Source: Tretioscincus oriximinensis
Lineage: Eukaryota > Chordata > Lepidosauria > Squamata > Gymnophthalmidae
DNA length: 64,000 nucleotides
Direction of reading: 5' to 3'
Assembly: GCA_022410635.1 (NCBI GenBank)
Contig: JAJVDF010000282.1
Span: 1,159,356-1,223,355 of the forward strand
The translations under genes were made by a program, and so were the position numbers. This document shows positions 1 to 9,932 of this stretch, piece by piece (the first letter of the stretch is position 1; every line of letters starts with the position of its first letter). Under the pieces are notes generated by a model, which worked only from the letters and a program-made list of their open reading frames with translations, did no database searches and was not told where the DNA came from.

Positions 1-1816
1 ATTATGGATTTCTCATATGAACAGCATCAGAGCACTGGCATGCCTCTGTTGAAATCTGANGAAAACCTGACTGAAATCCTAGAACATAACCAGGTGATGA
101 GTTGTATGAAAGACATTTGTTTTATGGGACTATCATCCATCCAATCCTCAAAGCATTTTGGTGTCTAAGATCTTAGTGATGAGTAGAAGGTTGCTAACCA
201 AAACATCAAAGCCCAAATAAAGAAACCATGTGGAATCCTTCTAGTTATATGGCTTCCTTGGTTTAGAGAGCAACTGTTGTGTTTATGCAATAAAAAGCGA
301 GATCTGGACAAATCCCACTGAAAAATAGGGAGCTCCATGGGTGGTCCTTTCATTCAAATCATTATGCTGAGCTAAAGGTTNAGAACCTGTTAGAAGTTTA
401 AACGATATGTACTGCATTCTGAATGAATCACAGATCAGTTCTCCTAATCTACTGTTTCCGTCAGCATTTCAAGAAAGACTTAAGTATGAAGTATAATGTT
501 TTCGTAAATTACTGGAATGCCCTATCTGAATAGTTTATTTAAATGGAGAACAATGCCTCGTAGAGTTTCCATAAACTTCCTAGGGTATGCATGTAAGAAT
601 GTGGAATAATTTGTTTTGAACCACATTACAGCCCTCCTGATTTACATGCTTGAAACAAAGTTCAGAGCATTCTTCAAATAGAAGGAAAATGAAAAAAATG
701 TGGTTGATTTTTATTATTTACTGTTGATCACTTCCATACATTGATACTATTTGATGTACATCGCTGCATGTGACTATGCTGCGTATTTAGACCACAGGGC
801 AGTGGTACTTGGCAAAATAAATCCATGAGAGGAGGGACAGAAATGGCAATCAGTGGTTTGCTTTCCCTTTCATCATGATGAACTAAGCTTGGATTCACAT
901 CACATCAAAGTATAGTTCAGCTTGATCAAAGGTGAAGCGCTTAATTGCTACTTTGCCCTCCACCGCCACGCCGCCAGTTTCATTTTACTGGCCACTTCTG
1001 ATGTGAGTGAATTCATCCCATGTGGCAATATGTACGCACAAAAGTNACGCAGTACAATTGTCACGAGTAAGTCGGATTTCACTAGAATTAGCAGACAACA
1101 CTTTCAAATACTGCTTGGTTCAATCCAGTTTGTTTTTCTCTGTTTCGTTTGTTTTGCATTTCTCTGGTAAGCACGTTCAATAAAGGTAAACCTTTCAATG
1201 CATCTTAAATCCTAATATGTCTTACCTCACTCTTTAAAATGAACCCAAGATGAAATCACATAGTTTTAGGTTAAAAACAAGGCAGGCCTCGGCAGCTGAA
1301 ACACATCTAGTGCACTTGTTCTCAGGCAAGACTAAAAATGCCAGGGACTGAAAGCAGAGAGTGAGAATTATTTACTTAGCCAAAGGTCAAGGTGAATGTA
1401 GCATGTAAAGTGAAGGTGTCTGATGCAGTTCTGGGAGCTGAGTGTTCCATAAACTGGGACCGTGATTCCCTTCTGGGATGGAAGAGAATTGATTAGTCCA
1501 GTGACCATATCAAATACAAAACAGTGAAAAAAACACATAAAAACAGGTTGTTAAAATTCACTATAACTTGTAGGCTGACCAGATGACCCCTTTTGGGTGT
1601 GTGTGTGTGTAAAACCCAGTTTTGGGGTGCTTCCCAGTTTTTTCTGAGGAAATTCTTTTCAAAAAAAGATTTTTTTGAATTTTTTTTCCTCANAAAAAAA
1701 CAGGAGGCATCCCAAAAATGAGTTTGCAACCCCCCCAAAAGGGGCCATTTGGTCAGCCTACTATAAGCCACTTGGAATATAATCTAACATAAACCCATGC
1801 TTCGTTATTGTTTCAG
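1..1816 (+). other. Partial intron at 5' edge
   Basis: This intron is cut by the window start. It contains one foldback hAT-like element (1571-1760). No exon-like segment of the dynein frame is visible. The stretch around 905-1195 is less AT-rich than its surroundings and is not recognised as any repeat in this window. Confidence 0.7.
1571..1760. mobile_element. hAT-like foldback MITE, copy A
   Basis: The terminal inverted repeat TAGGCTGACCAGATGACCCC pairs with GGGGCCATTTGGTCAGCCTA, and the interior is nearly self-complementary A/T-rich sequence, giving a hairpin of about 190 bp. Flanks (CTATAACT.. and CTATAAGC) show only an imperfect target duplication. Five other copies of the family occur in the window. 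Confidence 0.8.
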
Positions 1817-2041
1817 ATTCAGCTTCAGAACACCCTGATGAGTAAATATGTAGATTATTTCTTGGTGGAAGTTAGTTGCTGGCAGAAGAAATTAATGATA
1901 GCAGATACGGTCATTTCATTGTGGCTGGAAGTGCAGCAAACTTGGGCTCACCTTCAAAGTATTTTTTCCAACTCTGAGGATATACGGAATCAGCTTTCGG
2001 AAGACATCAAGAGGTTTGAAAAGATTGATCAAGATTTTAAG
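1817..2041 (+). CDS. DNAH11: Dynein heavy chain exon 1 of window (linker)
   Basis: A 75-codon exon, phase 0 at both ends. It follows a polypyrimidine tract ending in TTTCAG and is followed by a GTAGGA donor. It encodes a segment starting IQLQNTLMSKYVDYF and containing WLEVQQTWAHLQSIF, which is typical of the dynein heavy-chain linker (DHC_N2 family) upstream of the AAA ring. The linker is the lever that swings when AAA1 hydrolyses ATP and drives outer-arm microtubule sliding in cilia and flagella. The reading frame joins cleanly to the next exon. Assignment to the DNAH9/11/17 group is firm; DNAH11 is chosen because later exons match it best. The previous exon lies outside the window. Confidence 0.9.
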
Positions 2042-2236
2042 GTAGGAAAAAACATTGCAATGCAATATTTTTTTCAAAAGTAATAAAAGAAATGTAAAAG
2101 CTTTTTTGGTGGTAGTTTTCTGCTTCAAATTTGAGAAAGAAAAATAAAAATTGTATGTATGACGCAATCATATAGACTGTACTGGAAATTGTTATATCAG
2201 ATGTGTTTGCACATGAATTACTGGTTTGGTAAAAGA

Positions 2237-2560
2237 AGCCCTGCTGAATTGGGCCATTGCCTTTCTAGTCTAGCATTCTGTCTCATATAGGGGCCCACCA
2301 NTTACACTAAGGTAGTCTTAAGCAGAAGAAGGCAAAAACTTTATTTTTTTCTCAACTTCNTCCAAATGGCATTTCAGGAATCTTGCCTGTTGCCCCATCC
2401 TGAAGGCAAGACATCCATCCTACTACCTATTGATTTACTTGGATTCCATTAATTTGTGTACAGTAATCCNATTTTAAATGGTTGCTAGCTACCATCANCT
2501 ATACTGGAAGCAAATGTTCTTGACACCCTACAAATCGTATTTCAGGAATACCATTTCAGG
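2237..2560 (+). repeat. Dispersed repeat, 'cataagaagagcc' family
   Basis: It shares with 4686-5165 the order TGGGCCA, GGCATTTCAGGAATC.TGCCTGTTGC.CCATCCTG, ACATCCATCCTA.TACC. Related pieces in the opposite orientation lie at about 21640-21800 and 28160-28345. The class is not recognised with certainty. Confidence 0.45.
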
Positions 2561-2744
2561 TACATCAGCTTGAATGATTCATTGACTTTCTTCAAGTGGC
2601 CCTTGGCTAGAGTGGATACAGGTCTATTTCATGCTGTAGCTCATCCTAATGACTCTTCTGGAATGGACAAGCAAGCTCCCAGTAGCTCAATTCATACTGC
2701 AAAAAACAAAAATACAATTTTGAAGACTTGTTTCATGGGTAACA

Positions 2745-3008
2745 GCACTCAGGGATTAGGGTGTTCTCTGTGGCAGCTCCCAGGCTCTGGAATAGCCTAN
2801 CCTTTNAGGTGTGTCTATCACCATTTCTGTGCATAGTCAGAAAAAGCTTGAAGATGTGCCTTTCCAGACTGCCTTTTAGTTGAAAAAACTGTTTTCCCTT
2901 CCCTACTTTTAGCTGTGCCTCTTTAAATATGTTAATTTGGGTTTTTATTGTTAACTGCCCTGATACCTTCAGATACAGAGCAGTATAGAAATGTAAATAA
3001 GTAAAATA
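2745..3008 (+). mobile_element. L2-like LINE 3' end
   Basis: A decayed match to the C-terminal coding and 3' tail of the LINE seen best at 8745-9178. It has the CTCCCAGGCTCTGGAATAGCC block, then TTAACTGCCCTGA.ACCTTC and an ATGTAAATAAGT tail. It is 5' truncated, as is usual for LINE insertions. Confidence 0.6.
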
Positions 3009-3639
3009 GTAATAATAATGGTACATCCTATGTATACTATTTTTGGTTAGCTTATTTCACCAAAAGGAATGATGTTCTCCAAATCCTTAACTTTTCTCTT
3101 TTGCAAAAGAGATGCCCACTCACAGCTTAATTTGCAGACAGCAGTTAACAGTTAATACTACATGTGTGTTACCATGGCATACCCAAATACACATACACAG
3201 AGAAACTGTTAAATAACTACCCAGATCTGTTGTATCTGCAGCCAATCTGATGTCGTTTGGAGAGCTCCAACCAAAGCTTCTATTCAAATAAGCACTACTT
3301 TATTTTTCTTCTAAACAGATGGATTGGATGATTTTCATATTTAATCTTAGGATATATCAGTTTTACTGAATTTTATAAATTAATTTTGATTTACAAACAG
3401 ATTTTGTAGTACATTTTGCAAATGAAAATCTGGAATTTGCTTAGCAATATTATTTCATTACCGGTAATTTGCTTAACAATTAAAATAATTAAGGAAAAGG
3501 TTAAAGAAAAAATATGATTATGGGAAGTATTTTGTCACCTTTTGCTTTTGATATATTTTTGGCAGCAGCCCCCGAAAGCAGGCAGAGGGTTGGCTGGAAG
3601 GAGGGCACAGCCGAAGCAACGCGNTGGAGCCGGCTGCGT

Positions 3640-3785
3640 ATGACGAGAATTCAAGAATANGTGTGCACAGACACACCATTGTATATTCCGGAATATAGCT
3701 TCGGGGTGTGAAGGGACACGCCATTGCTATATTCCAGAATATAGCTTTATTTCAGTTTTTATCTTGTCATGTGAACGCAGCCTTA
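3640..3785. mobile_element. TIR element fragment with TATATTCC-GAATATA palindromes
   Basis: It contains two near-perfect palindromes (TATATTCCGGAATATA and TATATTCCAGAATATA) and ends in a CATGTGAACGCAGCCTTA terminus. It matches the end of the elements at 23573-23936 and 62391-62816. Confidence 0.5.
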
Positions 3786-3839
3786 GATTCCTTAAATTTC
3801 ATTTTATTTTAAAACAACATTTTTCTTCTTGATTTTTAG

Positions 3840-3931
3840 GAACTGATGACTGAAGTGGTAAAGACAAAAAATGTTATAGAAGTAACAAACCAGATGGGAT
3901 TACTTGAAAAACTGGAAGTTCTTCAACAAAG
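3840..3931 (+). CDS. DNAH11: Dynein heavy chain exon 2 of window (linker)
   Basis: A 92-nt exon after a TTTTTAG acceptor, starting ELMTEVVKTKNVIE and ending LEKLEVLQQ plus two bases of an Arg codon (phase 2). The donor is GTTTGC, a weaker consensus than its neighbours. Family members have a closely similar segment here (ELM...KTPNVVEA...LEALQK). The Arg codon is completed by the first base of the next exon. An open frame runs past the donor into intron, so the exon end rests on the splice site and frame continuity with the next exon. Confidence 0.88.
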
Positions 3932-4059
3932 GTTTGCTACAAGTGTAGCTTCCATGATGACAAATCTCATATCGCAGATGAACTGTGGGACATTTATATC
4001 AGCTGCAATCATGTGTAGAATAGTTTGATTAAACCATGAGCTGGGCCTAAATGCATCAT

Positions 4060-4440
4060 TTATAGAATCCTAGAATCACAAAGTTGGAAGGAACCTCCAG
4101 GGTCATTGGATCCAACCCCCTACTCAATTCAGGAGTCACTAATGCACTCAATCTTTGTTTGAAGATTTCCATTGAATGAGAACTCAGCACCCACTGTGTC
4201 AATCTATTCCACTGTTTGGTCACTCTTACTGTCAGAATTGTTTTCCTGGTCCCTTTCTTACAATANCATTCCATTTTTTCTAGTTCTTCCATGTGCCAAT
4301 GAGAACAAAGCTGATCCCATGGTCTTCAGATATTTATATAGCTATCATGTCTTCTCTCACTGTTCTATTTTGCAGACTAAGCATATCTAGATCCCTTAAC
4401 TGTTCCTTATAGGACATAGTTTCCAGACCACTGTGTACAC
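4060..4440 (-). mobile_element. CR1 LINE 3' fragment
   Basis: The reverse complement reads as the CR1 3' region, ending ..GGATCCAATGACCCTGGAGG.. then TTCCAACTTTGTGATTCTAG. It aligns with the + strand CR1 copies at 25085-25562 and 63070-63405. Confidence 0.85.
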
Positions 4441-4685
4441 AGCAAATTTGAATCTTCATATACATCTCTCTCTCTCTGTTTGTCTAATAAGTCATGTGGT
4501 CTTAAATAGAATCAAGACCTTGATCACAGATTTATTTTTAAACTTTCAGTCCTGAATGAACTCAGTCTATTTTTTTCCTGGTTTAGTCCAGGAAAAAAAA
4601 AACAGAATAAATTCATTCTTTGGAACTGAAGACGATTTAAAAGTAAATATGTGATTAGCTCTAACAAAACTATTTTCATTAANAA

Positions 4686-5165
4686 CATTAGAACATAAGA
4701 AGAGCCATACTGGAATGGGCCAGGGCCCACTAGATGCACCTGGGCAGTCTGAACAGAGGAAAGCAAAATATGCACCTGTTCATGAAATGGTATTTCAGGA
4801 GTCCTGCCTGTTGCTCCATCCTGGAGGCAGCATCCGGATATCCATCCTAGTACCCATTTATACCCTTGTTGTCCACAAACCTGTCTAGTCCTGTCTTGAA
4901 GCTATCCAAACTGTTAGCTATCACTACCTCTTCAGGAAGTAAATTTCACAGATTGATGACTCTCTGGGGGAAAAATACTTTCCTTGAAAACAAGAAACAA
5001 AAAACTTTGTGAAAGATTCCAGTTACATTCATTCTAAGGGCTCCCACATATTGCAGATCTGAGAACATTCTGAGGATAAAGCAAACAATTTCATTGTATA
5101 ATATTTGATACTGTTTCTTGTTGTTAGGTAAGTTCTGAAGATGAAATATAACTAGCCTAAGCAAA
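4686..5165 (+). repeat. Dispersed repeat, 'cataagaagagcc' family
   Basis: It begins GAACATAAGAAGAGCCATAC and continues with GGGCCCACTAGATGC, TCCTGCCTGTTGCTCCATCC and TGATGACTCTCTGGGGG. This sequence type is common in squamate genomes. It shares its core with 2237-2560. Confidence 0.6.
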
Positions 5166-5212
5166 TTTATGAGATCTATGTTAATCTATGTGACTTGGCT
5201 CCCAAATATATA

Positions 5213-5376
5213 GTAGTGATTCTGAAAGTGGGTGGTATTGCTCTCCTAGGGGCACTGAAGACATTGAGTGGGGTAATAAGATTTTTAATATAATTGGGGT
5301 GGTGGGATGGGAGGCACTAGGGATGTGACCTGGAAATCAAGGGGGTGGCAGATCAAAAAAGATTGGGAATCAGTGA
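5213..5376 (-). mobile_element. Short hAT-like element (CAGTGATTCCCAA type)
   Basis: In reverse complement it matches the better-preserved element at 17853-18018: TIR CACTGATTCCCAATC at one end, GAAAGTGGGTGGTATTGCTC at the other. About 160 bp with no coding capacity. Confidence 0.65.
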
Positions 5377-5760
5377 TGTAAAGGAACACCTTCTCCCATA
5401 TCAACCTGCCCACTCCCCACGATTTGTAGAGTTCTGGTTGTATTACCACCTTCACTAATTAAAGAGCTCATGGCTTGGGATAGAGCTTTAACAGTGGTAG
5501 CCTCCAGAATGTGATAGACTAGGAACCTTCACTATATATGGTCCTCAAATTTGCGAAGAGCCATGTATTTATGTTTGCTTTGGGTTGTGGAAATAGCTTC
5601 TCCTCTCTTTCGGACGTTGTTATTTATTTTATGAATACATAACCTGAGACTCCTCTGTTTCGGATGCTTTAGTCACCTGTGGAGATTAACAACTTTATTC
5701 AGGGTTAACAACTTTATTAAGATTTTATTCTGTTTATAATCCCAATCTCTGTGTCGATAG

Positions 5761-5887
5761 GCTTGCCCTCTGTGAGAAATCCTTAGCAGAGTATTTAGAT
5801 GCTAGAAGATTCATGTTTCCAAGATTCTACTTTGTCTCTGCTGCCGATTTATTAGAAATCATTTCTAAAGGCAGCCGTCCCAGGCAG
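5761..5887 (+). CDS. DNAH11: Dynein heavy chain exon 3 of window (linker)
   Basis: A 127-nt exon that completes the split Arg and then reads [32 protein letters not shown] and GSRPRQ, ending in phase 0 at CAG/GTAAAC. The block LALCEK.LAEYL and [12 protein letters not shown] is one of the most recognisable parts of the dynein linker. The exon lies only 100 nt before exon 4. Confidence 0.93.
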
Positions 5888-5987
5888 GTAAACTTTTCTT
5901 TTCTCTTGCAATGTTGATATGCTTCATTAACACTTAGTTGTGGTGANCTAAAGGCATCATTTAACTTTGCATGCTCTGCATTAGCAG

Positions 5988-6137
5988 ATTACCAGGCACT
6001 TAATGAAGCTGTTTGATAATGTGGCTGACCTCAAATTTGAAGAGAACAAAAATGCGGACATTCCAGTGGCCTTAGGGATATATAGCAGAGAAGGAGAATT
6101 TGTGGCTTTTTCTCATCAGTGCTTTTGTGAAGGGCAA
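5988..6137 (+). CDS. DNAH11: Dynein heavy chain exon 4 of window (linker)
   Basis: A 50-codon exon, phase 0 at both ends, after a GCAG acceptor and before GTAAGT. It encodes ITRHLMKLFDNVADLKFE, then ALGIYSREGEFVAF and CFCEGQ. Family members carry HLxKLFDxxAxLxF and Y(S)(R/K)E.E(F/Y)VxF at this position. The ENKNAD stretch in the middle is poorly conserved across paralogues. Confidence 0.9.
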
Positions 6138-6745
6138 GTAAGTTTATCGGTCCAGGTACGCTGGGATAATTTCTATATAAATAAAAATGGTGTTGGCAAG
6201 TCATAAGGGTCCTTACTTCCTAGGGATCTAATTGCATGTGCTGGTATGAATTGTTGCTTTATTGTTTTTTTCATTCATTTCTCAGTCTTCTGTTACTCAC
6301 CCTGGGTTCAATGGTGAAGAGTGGGATATAAAAGAAGAAGGAGGAGGAGAACTGGATTTTTATACTCTGCTTTTCTCACTTGAAGGGACTCAAAGTGGCT
6401 TACAAGCTATTTCCTGCTTGAAAGCTTACATTTTATCTTCCCCAAAAAGCTGTGATGGTTCCCATTTATCTAATTGCAATTTCTTGCTTTTGAATAGCTG
6501 GATTGGCTAGAGCTGAGGCCGGTAGAGGGCGCTCAATCATCTCCACAGCCCACACAGGGTTTTGAGAATGGATAGCTCAAGTGAAAGACTGTTTCTTAAT
6601 TACTATACCACCATGCCTCCTTTTAAAATTAATAATAAATTTATTAAGTATTAAATATTTAAATTAGTATGCTATTTAAACTTACTTAAATAAGATTAAA
6701 TAAATAAATTCTTTCTGAATTTTAATTAAATTGTGTGTGTTTTAG
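6138..6745 (+). other. Intron between exons 4 and 5
   Basis: It contains one antisense SINE (6332-6622), then AT-rich sequence up to the acceptor. Confidence 0.85.
6332..6622 (-). mobile_element. tRNA-derived SINE family 1, copy a
   Basis: A reverse-oriented SINE. Its (TTC)n-type tail appears here as GAAGAAGGAGGAGGAG, followed by CTTTTCTCAC.TGAAGGGACTC, ATTTTATCTTCCCC and GGTTGGCTAGAGCT-like blocks. The tRNA-like head is decayed. Confidence 0.75.
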
Positions 6746-6979
6746 GCAGAACACTGGTTACGCAGCCTGGAAGAAGCCATGCACAGGACCATTAAGCAGA
6801 AAATCATGGAAACTGTGGTAGCCAATGAAGACAAATCCCGAGATCAGTGGCTGTTTGACTGCCCAGCTCAAGTGGCATTGACTGCCTGTCAGATTTGGTG
6901 GGTTGCTGATGTCAGAATGGCCTTTGAGAGGCTCGAAGGAGGTTTTGAAACTGCTCTGAAGGACTACAGCTGCAAACAG
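6746..6979 (+). CDS. DNAH11: Dynein heavy chain exon 5 of window (linker)
   Basis: A 78-codon exon, phase 0 at both ends, after GTTTTAG and before GTAAGT. It begins AEHWLRSLEEAMHRTI and contains QWLFDCPAQVALTACQIWW, then MAFERLEGGFETALKDY. The QW.FD.PAQVAL...QIWW block is characteristic of axonemal dynein linkers. The AEHWLxSLEEAM start is what I associate with DNAH11 rather than DNAH9 or DNAH17. Confidence 0.93.
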
Positions 6980-7236
6980 GTAAGTATGATGGGTCTTAAA
7001 CCCAAACTGGGTGAATCTATTTATTACAGAAAAGGGAGATTTTTTAGCAGACCAGTAGAACTTACTTCTTCCAAGGGCCCATGATGGAACCAGCAGCATT
7101 TGAAAGGCTACCTGTAAGTACTCAGTGGTCCTGTCTCCATTGAGCCTTATTCTGGGCTACATTTCCAAATAGGAGCATGCCATAGGCTACACTGGCATCT
7201 CTGTACTGAGATAGAATCCAGAATAAAACTCAGTTG

Positions 7237-7390
7237 GCAGGAGCATAGCTATCATAGGGCAAACTGGGGCACTGACCCAGGCCCCCCATGGTCCAGCCAT
7301 TTTAAAATAAAAAAATGTAATTTTCAGGCTCCCGGGCCCCACTTCATTTACCTGTCCCTGGCCCCAGGAGAGTCTAGCTACACCAGTGTC
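7237..7390. mobile_element. Short hAT-like element with TAGCTA termini
   Basis: The ends CAGGAGCATAGCTATCATAG and CTAGCTACACCAGTG are imperfect inverted repeats flanking a GC-richer centre (CCCAGGCCCCCC, GGCCCCAGGAG). It belongs to the same broad family as 27202-27958. Confidence 0.5.
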
Positions 7391-8744
7391 AGTTGGGACT
7401 GTGACAGTATCAGTGTTAACAAAATCTAGGAGCATATGGAAATCTAGAAAGCAAAAAGTTTATTTCTGCAGTACAGTTTAGATGTTACTTGGTTATGTTT
7501 GAATGGTGCTAAATATTAATCTTAAGTACACTGATGGCAGATTAGCAAACACCTCTTCATTCCTGGAACAGGATGGGCCATGTTATCCCAGGTGCAAGCT
7601 GGGATACGTTACTTCTGGTGGGGAACAAGTCCATCTGTATTGTGCCTCCCCCATGTGGGCTTCAAAAGCTATTGAAAAGCCCTCAAAGCCCCCCTGAAAA
7701 AGATACTGGATGACAAACACATGCAACCTACATTCTTCCATAGTCCAGTATAGTATTCCTAGCGCACTGGTAGACCTCATTATCAAGATCTATTGGTAAA
7801 CCATTTTGAGTGCCCTAGACTGCCCCATACACTATTCTGTGTGGAATTTCTTGAGATACGTATCTAAGAATTGTGGAATAATAAAGTGAATATTTAAATG
7901 AGTCCCATAGATGAAACAGGCGTGTCTGAAGCACATCTTGCTTAGTGAGAGGAAGATAAAAGGGAGTAATGTCATCTCTGTGTATACCCACTTAACGTCA
8001 TTTTAAAATAATATATGTCATCTGAGCAATAGAAGGGAGTTGCTTTGGCTCTGAGTATGGTATTTATATAGGGGCTGCATATACAGTGACTGCACCCACA
8101 TGAGAAATATAGGTCGTAAAAAAATATACAAGTAGGCTGCTCAAGAAACACAGAATCCACCTCAGGATCTAAGTTTGTCTAAGACACCCTACCCATAAAT
8201 AATTTTTACTGCTATGGTACATACATCAGGCTGAATTTGCCCCACGAGTTCATGCAGATTCAGCGATCCACTTGCTAAAGATGCCCGTGGTCCCAGTTCC
8301 AGTCAGTGCTGTTTGTTTGGCTTCTTAATGGACATCTCTAAAAATCTGCTAAACAGCCTTCGTAGGGCATTTGGTAAAGAGAACATGGTAAATCTCGCAC
8401 AACTTCATGGCTAGATGTAGAAGTTCATTGGCTCTCGGCTGAGAAATTCCAGCTATTTGGCCAGTCCACATATCCCCTCTCCCAGGAATTTTCAGGTCTT
8501 CTGATTTTCAGATCGCATAACTCTTGGCCATCTGGATGCTCTTTAAGGTGGGTTTTTTTACATATAAAAGGCTACAAAGATGTTGCCTCACTGTAAGTTG
8601 AAATATATTCTGCTTATCTATTGGTCATGATGTGATGTATGTTTAGTTATTGCTCTCATTTTTACCATTGCAAAGAGCTTTGCAGACTTTCCCATAGTTG
8701 TAGCATATGTGGAATATTTGATGTTAATAAATTGCCTATGTTAA

Positions 8745-9178
8745 TATATGATATTAACATTGACTTATAAGGCTCTAAATGGCTTGGGGCCCAAATATTT
8801 GAAGGAACATCTGTTCCCATACACACCTGCCTGTACCTTAGGATCTGATGATGTGACTCTCCTAACTGTTCCACCTCCTTGTCAAGGGTGTGAGGGCATG
8901 GGGAGGGCCTTCTATGTGGTAGACTGCAGGTTATGGAATGCCCTGTCCTCAGCGGTGCATCACGTGTCTATGCTGTACACATTCAGATGCCTGGTGAAGC
9001 CACGCTTTTTCACCCTTGGCTGCTACTGTGCCCCAAATTCCCTTCTCCTTGAAGGCACTGTACTATTTTTAATTGTTCTATTTTAATGTGTTCTATGAGT
9101 TTTTTTATTGTGATCTACCCTGATTCCTTTGGGTATAGGGCGTAATATGAATGTAAGTAAGTAAGTAAATAAATATAT
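8745..9178 (+). mobile_element. L2-like LINE 3' end with RT C-terminal coding remnant
   Basis: The frame at 8748-9086 reads LTYKALNGLGPKYLKE, then VVDCRLWNALSS and a decayed FRCLVKPRFFTLG. This is the classic C-terminus of L2/CR1-superfamily reverse transcriptases (LTYKALNGLAP..YL, AFAVAAPRLWNALP). It ends in TCCTTTGGGTATAGGGCG and a GTAAGTAAGTAAATAAATA tail. Confidence 0.8.
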
Positions 9179-9237
9179 AGTATCAGTATCGATGTCACAT
9201 CAGTGCAGAATAGTAATTTTTGTGGTTTAACCAAAAA

Positions 9238-9400
9238 TCCCCTCTCCTTGAAGACAATATTACTATTTTTAATTGTTCTATTTTAATCTGCTTTATGGTA
9301 TTTTAATGTGTTCTGCCCTGAGACCTTTGGGTATAGGGCAGAATATAAATTTAAGTAAGTGAATAAATAATGAAATAATAAAATAAAATAAATAATAAAA
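9238..9400 (+). repeat. Duplicated LINE 3' tail
   Basis: It repeats the 3' end of the upstream LINE (CTCCTTGAAG.CA.T.TACTATTTTTAATTG, then GACCTTTGGGTATAGGGCAG) with its own GTAAGTGAATAAATAATG tail. It could be a tandem duplication or a second insertion. Confidence 0.6.
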
Positions 9401-9800
9401 TAATTCAGAAATGATGGAAAGCCATTTGTCCTAAATAATACAGCACTTTGGGGCTCTTATATATGTATTATAAATATTACTTTGTTTTGAAGGTCTTAAT
9501 ATTCCCATCACTCTGAACATGAGAGCATGTGCAGCACAAATGAATTGTACACCAGCATTTAAGTCATATTAAAATAAAAGTAATGGCCAGTAGCTGAAAA
9601 GTGTATCTTTGTTATTAAGGAATCAAATTGCAATTATGAGACAACAATACCATTATTAGATTGAAAAAGTTACTTGCATTGATTAAAAGCACCAATAAGT
9701 ATGCCTTTCTTCCAGAACTGGTCCATTTAGCACCTGACATATAATAGGTTCCCCCCCCTTTACAATGTAATATCTCCATTGAAATATAATTATTTTGCAG

Positions 9801-9932
9801 ATTGCTCAACTGAACACCCTTATAAACATGCTGTTAGGGGAACTCACCCCTGGAGATCGTCAGAAGATCATGACAATGTGTACAATTGATGTACATGCCA
9901 GAGATGTGGTAGCTAGGCTTATAGCAGAGAAG
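9801..9932 (+). CDS. DNAH11: Dynein heavy chain exon 6 of window (linker end)
   Basis: A 44-codon exon, phase 0 at both ends, after TTTTGCAG and before GTAATT. It reads [35 protein letters not shown] and VVARLIAEK. The [11 protein letters not shown] block is near-invariant in axonemal dyneins just before AAA1. [21 protein letters not shown] is the DNAH11-like version of this segment. Confidence 0.94.

Larger units (their letters stand above)
2042..3839 (+). other. Intron between exons 1 and 2
   Basis: It holds a degenerate dispersed repeat (about 2237-2560), an L2-like LINE 3' end (2745-3008) and the end of a TIR element (3640-3785). The remaining AT-rich sequence shows nothing recognisable. 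Confidence 0.85.
3932..5760 (+). other. Intron between exons 2 and 3
   Basis: It holds an antisense CR1 fragment, a dispersed repeat copy and a short hAT-like element. No other signal is seen. Confidence 0.85.
6980..9800 (+). other. Intron between exons 5 and 6
   Basis: It holds a hAT-like remnant (7237-7390), an L2-like LINE 3' end (8745-9178) and a second LINE tail (9238-9400). A segment near 8230-8400 is a distant relative of about 12890-13080. Nothing else is recognised. Confidence 0.8.

Noticed and set aside
6779..7099. Separate small ORFs over exon 5 on both strands
   Set aside because: The + frame is the real exon read through into intron; the minus frame is its shadow.
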